In this document: piece after piece, positions 54,205 through 57,911 of the stretch
Position numbering within the stretch: the stretch's first letter is position 1
How the letters are laid out: each line of letters opens with the position of its first letter
IMG/VR virus record: IMGVR_UViG_3300030430_005296
Location: 1,226 to 59,136 of that record
DNA length: 57,911 nt
Source: a virus
Direction: 5' to 3' (one strand)
Notes under the pieces: model-generated
Databases searched by the model: none
What the model saw: only the letters and a program-made list of their open reading frames with translations
Told to the model about the DNA's origin: nothing
Made by a program: the position numbers and the translations under genes

Positions 54205-54247
54205 ATGTTTCTCCTTTTAAGTAAATATATCAGATATTTCACATAGT

Positions 54248-55561
54248 TTAAAGTATTTTAGAAGCTATTGTTGCAACTTTCGAACGCTCACCCTTTCTAA
54301 GCGTTACGTGCCCAGAAATTTCAAAAGTTTTAAATTTTTCAACTGCATGGGTTAGTCCGTTAGAGGTTTCATCTAAATATACATTATCAATTTGCTCTAT
54401 ATCCCCAGTTAAAACTATTTTTGTACCCTCGCCAACGCGAGTAAGAATGGTTTTAAGTTCATGGGCGGTGAGGTTTTGTGCTTCATCTATAATAATAAAA
54501 GCATTAGCAATTGATCTACCTCTTATATAAGTTAGTGCTTCAACCTCTATCTTGCCTCTATCCATGTAAGTTTCTAGTGTCGCTTTGTCGTTTGCCATTA
54601 AATACTCTAAATTATCTCTGATCGGAGCAACCCAGGGTGCCATTTTCTCTTCCATCGTTCCCGGAAGAAAACCAATATCTCTACCCATTGGTTGTATTGG
54701 TCTGGAAACAACTAATCGGCTGTACGTTTCATTTTCTACAACTTGGCTAAGACCGGCTGCGATTGCCATTAAGGTTTTACCACAACCAGCCTTGCCTACT
54801 AACGTAACAACATTTATTTTTTTATCTTCCAATAAATCCATAGCAAAAATTTGCTCTTTATTTCTAGATTTCAAACCCCAAAGTCTTCTTTTATTGCCGG
54901 GATTAAGCAACTTTAGGGGTTTCTCATAAGATTCAAACTTTCCTAGAGCAGTCTTTTTCTCATTTTGATTTGATATCAACATAAGAAACTGATTTGGATT
55001 TAATTTTAGTTCTTCTTCCTCAATATAGACCTCTTCTCCATTATAAAACCTGTCCAAAACAGGCTCATCAACTAAATGTTCGACAAAACCAGTATATATA
55101 TTATCTGTGTCTTTTATAACTTGATCTGAATTGTAATCCTCAGTCGGAAGACCCAGAGAATCGCACTTAACACGCATGTTAATATCTCGTGTGACCACGA
55201 TTACTTTTCTTTTTGGGTTTTCATTTTTTTGGTTTAACGCAACGCTAATGATCTCATTGTCAGGGACTGATAGATCTAAATCATCTGGTATACCCTCTCG
55301 TTTAACCATCTTCACGCATATAACGCCTTTACCTTTATCAATTCTAACTCCTTTAGATAAACTACCTTTTTCTCGGAGCGCATCTAAATCACGAATAATC
55401 ATTCTAGCATTTGTACCAGCGCCATCTTGTCTTTTTTTATTGTTGTCTATTTCTTCAAGAACTTTTAAAGGAAGGACGATATCGTTAGTGCCATAAGATC
55501 GAATACAATTAGCATCCGTTAAACAGACGCTCGTATCAAGAATATAAATTTTTTTAGCCAT
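54248..55561 (-). CDS. PIN-PhoH (PhoH2-like) RNase/helicase
   Basis: A 437-residue protein from the ATG at 55561 (an upstream ATG at 55609 would add 16 residues that lack family character). Residues 1-145 form a PIN domain: ILDTSVCL with the first Asp, and VVTRDINMR with later acidic residues. Residues 225-437 form a PhoH ATPase: Walker A VGKAGCGKT (about 255-263), Walker B FIIIDEAQN (about 355-363), and GDIEQID. This fusion (PhoH2) pairs an RNA-cleaving PIN domain with an ATP-driven unwinding motor in bacteria. Phages of this type carry it, often with phosphate or RNA-turnover roles proposed. The upstream region is shared with the divergent protease gene. Confidence 0.85.
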   Translation of the reverse strand: MAKKIYILDTSVCLTDANCIRSYGTNDIVLPLKVLEEIDNNKKRQDGAGTNARMIIRDLDALREKGSLSKGVRIDKGKGVICVKMVKREGIPDDLDLSVPDNEIISVALNQKNENPKRKVIVVTRDINMRVKCDSLGLPTEDYNSDQVIKDTDNIYTGFVEHLVDEPVLDRFYNGEEVYIEEEELKLNPNQFLMLISNQNEKKTALGKFESYEKPLKLLNPGNKRRLWGLKSRNKEQIFAMDLLEDKKINVVTLVGKAGCGKTLMAIAAGLSQVVENETYSRLVVSRPIQPMGRDIGFLPGTMEEKMAPWVAPIRDNLEYLMANDKATLETYMDRGKIEVEALTYIRGRSIANAFIIIDEAQNLTAHELKTILTRVGEGTKIVLTGDIEQIDNVYLDETSNGLTHAVEKFKTFEISGHVTLRKGERSKVATIASKIL

Positions 55562-55641
55562 GTTAACTCGCTTTGTTAAACACTTGATCTTCCTCGCTAA
55601 AATACTCATTTTAAGTTAATTTAGTGTAAAGAAGCAATCAT

Positions 55642-55649
55642 TATAAATA
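55642..55649 (+). promoter_or_regulatory. T4-type late promoter octamer in the divergent intergenic region
   Basis: The octamer TATAAATA stands about 93 bases upstream of the protease ATG at 55742 on its strand. It is the T4 late -10 consensus and could be read by the gp55-like sigma factor encoded at 38685-39383. The complementary strand carries TATAAT-like sequence in the same place (55640-55645), which could serve PhoH as a host-type -10. In a genome this AT-rich about a dozen octamers are expected by chance per strand, so the support is mostly positional. Confidence 0.3.
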
Positions 55650-55741
55650 GTCTTTTTGTTGATAAAAAAGGAAAAAGCAGGGCGGCACCCTTATTTATTT
55701 ATATGAGAGTAAAAATCTCAGAGACATGGGAGGATAAGAAA

Positions 55742-56500
55742 ATGAGTAGGGTTATGGTTGGTACCCTAGCGTTTGTTATGCTGTTTGCTTTCTCTTGCGG
55801 CACAACAAATTCAAGTGTAAAAAATGATTTTCCAAGAGAAGGATTCGCTTTTATTAGCAAAACAGTTCAACTAAAAAGATGCTTTGGCAAAGATAATTGT
55901 GCCACAATGGACTTAAGATCTTCAGGATCTGGTTATGTCGTTAGACTTTCTAGCAAAGGAGCTTACATAGTCACTGCCGCTCACGTTTGTGATGGCGAAA
56001 AAGGTTTGTTGGCATCGGTCGAACAAACTATCCACATGAGAGTTTCAACGTTGTCATTAAAAAAATATGATGCGATTATTCTAAAAAAAGATAGGTCAAT
56101 TGACGCTTGTTTGCTTTTTGCCGAGGGTTTAACTGAAGGGGTTGAAGTTATACCTTTAGCGTCAAAACCTCCCAAAAGAGGTGAAAAAGTTTATAATATA
56201 GCTGCTCCTTTGGGTATGTTTGATTATGATATGGTTCCAGTCTTTGAAGGTAGATATGCCGGAGAAGAGGGCGGTCAAGATGTGTATGCACTAGCTGCTA
56301 CTTTTGGATCTTCTGGGTCCATGATTCTTAATTCTAAAGGTGAATTAGTAGGAATGGTTCATTCTGTTTTGGTAAAGTTTAGAAATATTGCTATTTCTTC
56401 ACCTTATGAAAAACTAATGAATTTTATTAGAGACGGTCTTTCTGAAGTAGTGTTGGCAGAGTGGGCTTGTATTGCGCCGGGTGAATGTCTTAAATATTAA
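55742..56500 (+). CDS. Exported trypsin-like serine protease (only plus-strand gene)
   Basis: A 252-residue protein starting at the ATG at 55742, with GGGAGGA seven bases upstream; an earlier in-frame ATG at 55703 lacks such a site. The first 19 residues form a signal peptide (MSRVMVGTLAFVMLFAFSC). The Cys at position 19 could be lipidated, although AFSC is a weak lipobox. The mature part has the trypsin triad: TAAHVC (His81), Asp121 in SIDACLLF, and FGSSGS (Ser191). The cysteines of CFGKDNC (47 and 53) may form a disulphide. It is thus a periplasmic or surface protease of host type. Its stop overlaps that of the next convergent gene (TTAA). Confidence 0.8.
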   Translation: MSRVMVGTLAFVMLFAFSCGTTNSSVKNDFPREGFAFISKTVQLKRCFGKDNCATMDLRSSGSGYVVRLSSKGAYIVTAAHVCDGEKGLLASVEQTIHMRVSTLSLKKYDAIILKKDRSIDACLLFAEGLTEGVEVIPLASKPPKRGEKVYNIAAPLGMFDYDMVPVFEGRYAGEEGGQDVYALAATFGSSGSMILNSKGELVGMVHSVLVKFRNIAISSPYEKLMNFIRDGLSEVVLAEWACIAPGECLKY

Positions 56501-56883
56501 TATCTATACGTAGGTTTTTTTCTGTTCCAAATAGTCAGACCTAGTTTGTTTTTAACCCAGATTAGGTCTGTATATAAATTCATGTAATCAGTGTAATTTT
56601 CTTCATCTGTGTGTGCTTGCATAAAAGTAAACTCATCCATTTGAAAAAATGTATCTAAATAGAAATTAACTTTATTATCAATTTGTTGTCTATTGTTTGC
56701 TATCGATGTTCTTGTATCTGGTAGAGTGAATTCATGGTTATTTCTGTCGTGTACAATTGTTATTAGCAGTCTACCTGTTACTAGTTGAACCTTTAAGCTT
56801 ATGTGATCAATATTAGTAACATACCAGTGCTCTTGCTCATATGAACGAATTGAATTTCTTTTTTTTCCATATTTAGATGCCAT
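56497..56883 (-). CDS. Unknown small protein
   Basis: A 128-residue protein with alternating strands (HISLKVQLVTGRLLITIVHD) and helices (IDNKVNFYLDTFFQMDEF), no known motif. Its start overlaps the stop of the 68-residue gene by one base (TAATG). Its stop overlaps the stop of the plus-strand protease. I do not recognise a family. Confidence 0.5.
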   Translation of the reverse strand: MASKYGKKRNSIRSYEQEHWYVTNIDHISLKVQLVTGRLLITIVHDRNNHEFTLPDTRTSIANNRQQIDNKVNFYLDTFFQMDEFTFMQAHTDEENYTDYMNLYTDLIWVKNKLGLTIWNRKKPTYRY

Positions 56884-57089
56884 TAATCTACTGCCGATAT
56901 CAAACTTGCTTGAACAAACTCAACTTTTTTATTTTTATTTTTTGGATCTTGTAAGGTTAGATATTGTTCTGAATTCCATTTGAGGTATTGAATATCTTCT
57001 AACAACCAAACTTTATTTTTATAATAAACTGGAGAGCCAATATAAGCTCTTCTTCCGTTTCCATCTAAAGTAAATCTTGTTGTCGACAT
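56883..57089 (-). CDS. Unknown small protein, SH3-like strand pattern
   Basis: A 68-residue beta-rich protein (YIGSPVYYKNKVWLLEDI, then QYLTLQDPKNKNKKVEFV). The ATG at 57089 has AAGGAGG six bases upstream; a TTG two codons earlier is less likely. The strand pattern resembles small beta-barrel RNA/protein-binding modules, but no specific family is recognised. It is coupled to the next gene. Confidence 0.5.
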   Translation of the reverse strand: MSTTRFTLDGNGRRAYIGSPVYYKNKVWLLEDIQYLKWNSEQYLTLQDPKNKNKKVEFVQASLISAVD

Positions 57090-57103
57090 CTTCAACCCTC
57101 CTT

Positions 57104-57334
57104 TTAAGGGGTTTGTGACCCCTCCTCTCTTCGATGCATCGCAAAATCGTCTAGTGCGTCAATACACTCTATTGCTTCTGCTAGTATTGTAGTCCATTTA
57201 TCAACTTCTTTTAAGATATCAGTATGTTCTCCAACCATAACAGTTTTGGTAAATAACATATCCAACATTGCTCTTGCTTCTTCTGCTTTGGCTTCATATT
57301 TTATTTTTGCTGCATTAAATAATTTATAATTCAT
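57104..57334 (-). CDS. Unknown small helical protein
   Basis: A 76-residue protein predicted to be almost wholly helical (YEAKAEEARAMLDMLF, ILAEAIECIDALDDFA). The start overlaps the stop of the HTH gene (ATGA). No motif identifies it. Its place among small early-type genes suggests a regulatory or host-modulating protein. Confidence 0.45.
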   Translation of the reverse strand: MNYKLFNAAKIKYEAKAEEARAMLDMLFTKTVMVGEHTDILKEVDKWTTILAEAIECIDALDDFAMHRREEGSQTP

Positions 57335-57708
57335 ACTTCCTCTTTTTCTGTTTCTTCAAAAAATGAAATTGTATTATATTTTTTAATATAACGATTAAAT
57401 TCCATATAGTCAACCCCTAAAAACCTAGCTGCTTCTTTTTTTGTTCTGGCGATGCTTAAGGCTGTTTTTAAAAGAGCATCGGTGACTGCATGTCTGGTGA
57501 GTCTCCATATGGGAAGACCATAAAATTTTCCATATAAATATCTGGTTGATAATTCTAATTTAATAGCTATCAAGTCTTCTAAAGAAATATTATTAATATT
57601 ATTTAAAGTAATATCAGTAATTTTCTTTTCAGATTTTAGTTTATTTATTATACTATACTTTGAGTATTTTGTAATAGTATTCTTCTTTTTTTTATTTTTC
57701 CATGACAT
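57331..57708 (-). CDS. Fis-like helix-turn-helix DNA-binding protein
   Basis: A 125-residue basic protein (lysine-rich N-terminus). Residues about 78-111 read DALLKTALSIARTKKEAARF and then LGVDYMEFNRYIKKY, the pattern of a Fis/NtrC-type HTH (A..L...T..K.EAA..LG......R.I.KY). It lacks the receiver and ATPase domains of NtrC. Phages of this kind carry similar short Fis-like proteins of unknown target. A role in transcription or DNA architecture is likely. The ATG has no strong ribosome-binding site, so the start is less certain. Confidence 0.65.
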   Translation of the reverse strand: MSWKNKKKKNTITKYSKYSIINKLKSEKKITDITLNNINNISLEDLIAIKLELSTRYLYGKFYGLPIWRLTRHAVTDALLKTALSIARTKKEAARFLGVDYMEFNRYIKKYNTISFFEETEKEEV

Positions 57709-57750
57709 ATATTAAATAATAATAGAAATAATGATATAATTTAATTTATA

Positions 57751-57911
57751 TTATTTATTATAATCTGGTGATTCTGGTTCTGGAACGGTGGGTTGAAGCT
57801 CTTCCTCAAATCTATCAAAATATAATTTTAGGTTAGTGAGCATATATTCTTTATAAAGTTTTCTATCTTCCTCATCAGCTAAAGATTCATACGCATCTTG
57901 GATTTGATTTT
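57751..57911 (-). CDS. C-terminal end of a J-domain-like protein, partial
   Basis: The final 52 residues of a gene entering from the right edge, ending at TAA (57751-57753). IQDAYESLADEEDRKLYKEY matches the last helices of a DnaJ domain (the I..AY..LsD...R..Y pattern), followed by an acidic, Pro-rich tail (TVPEPESPDYNK). The HPD motif would lie outside the window. A short J-protein could recruit host DnaK during replication or assembly. The 42 bases between its stop and the next start are AT-rich. The family call rests on one helix pair. Confidence 0.55.
   Translation of the reverse strand, partial: NQIQDAYESLADEEDRKLYKEYMLTNLKLYFDRFEEELQPTVPEPESPDYNK

Noticed and set aside
55681-55700. Possible hairpin GGGCGGCACCC in the divergent promoter region as a terminator
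   Set aside because: The stem is only three G-C pairs, no transcript is expected to end there, and there is no clean T run directly after it.
1-57911. tRNA genes, CRISPR arrays, riboswitches and lysogeny genes
   Set aside because: Nothing in the few short intergenic gaps resembles these; the longest gaps (106 bases at 4124-4229 and about 180 bases at 55562-55741) hold only promoter-like and ribosome-binding sequence.

Overview
The window is an AT-rich piece of a contractile-tailed (myovirus-like) phage genome. A gpW/gp25-family baseplate wedge protein, a gp6/gpJ-like wedge protein, paired spike/hub-like genes, a T4 gp55-like late sigma factor, a PIN-PhoH protein and several very large structural proteins support this. 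Genes are tightly packed with ATGA and TAATG junctions. All but one lie on the minus strand, so the window is best read from its right end to its left end. I see no integrase, repressor, tRNA, rRNA, CRISPR array or insertion sequence. The closest relatives are probably uncultured, distant T4-like aquatic phages of Gram-negative bacteria; that placement is inference from gene content.

Layout in the direction of transcription: (1) 57.9-52.1 kb is an accessory/replication-type block. It holds the end of a J-domain-like protein, a Fis-like HTH protein, small unknown proteins, the only plus-strand gene (an exported trypsin-like protease), PIN-PhoH, a small metallopeptidase-like protein and a Cas4/RecB-like nuclease. 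(2) 52.1-40.5 kb is a glycan island of thirteen genes: two GT4-like glycosyltransferases, a PseB-like dehydratase, a PseC-like aminotransferase, two NeuB-type synthases, a GNAT acetyltransferase, a NeuA/PseF-like cytidylyltransferase, three Rossmann proteins resembling the DUF115/GT42 groups, a 2OG-Fe(II) dioxygenase and an FkbM methyltransferase. Together they look like a nearly complete route to an activated nonulosonic acid (pseudaminic or legionaminic type) plus its transfer. (3) 40.4-38.4 kb is a compact late-regulation cluster: HAD phosphatase, a small unknown, FmdB-like zinc ribbon, a membrane-anchored small protein and the gp55-like sigma factor. (4) 38.4-21.9 kb is the baseplate/hub module. 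It includes two paralogous hub proteins carrying different enzyme domains (lytic transglycosylase-like and SGNH esterase-like), a 2615-residue protein, gp25, gp6 and a beta-sandwich structural protein. (5) 22.0-0.8 kb holds a 3178-residue LamG-containing protein and further large tail, fibre or decoration proteins. (6) The left end has two overlapping RNase H-fold nucleases (RuvC-like and YkuK-like).

The most notable observations are the phage-borne nonulosonate cassette, the same GC-rich domain inserted into two unrelated structural proteins, and the duplicated hub gene with swapped catalytic payloads. A likely logic is that late sigma drives the virion genes while the sugar cassette supplies an acidic sugar for decorating either the virion or the host surface. 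The destination of the sugar is not visible in the sequence. Several start codons were re-chosen from Shine-Dalgarno evidence, and a few genes start with TTG.
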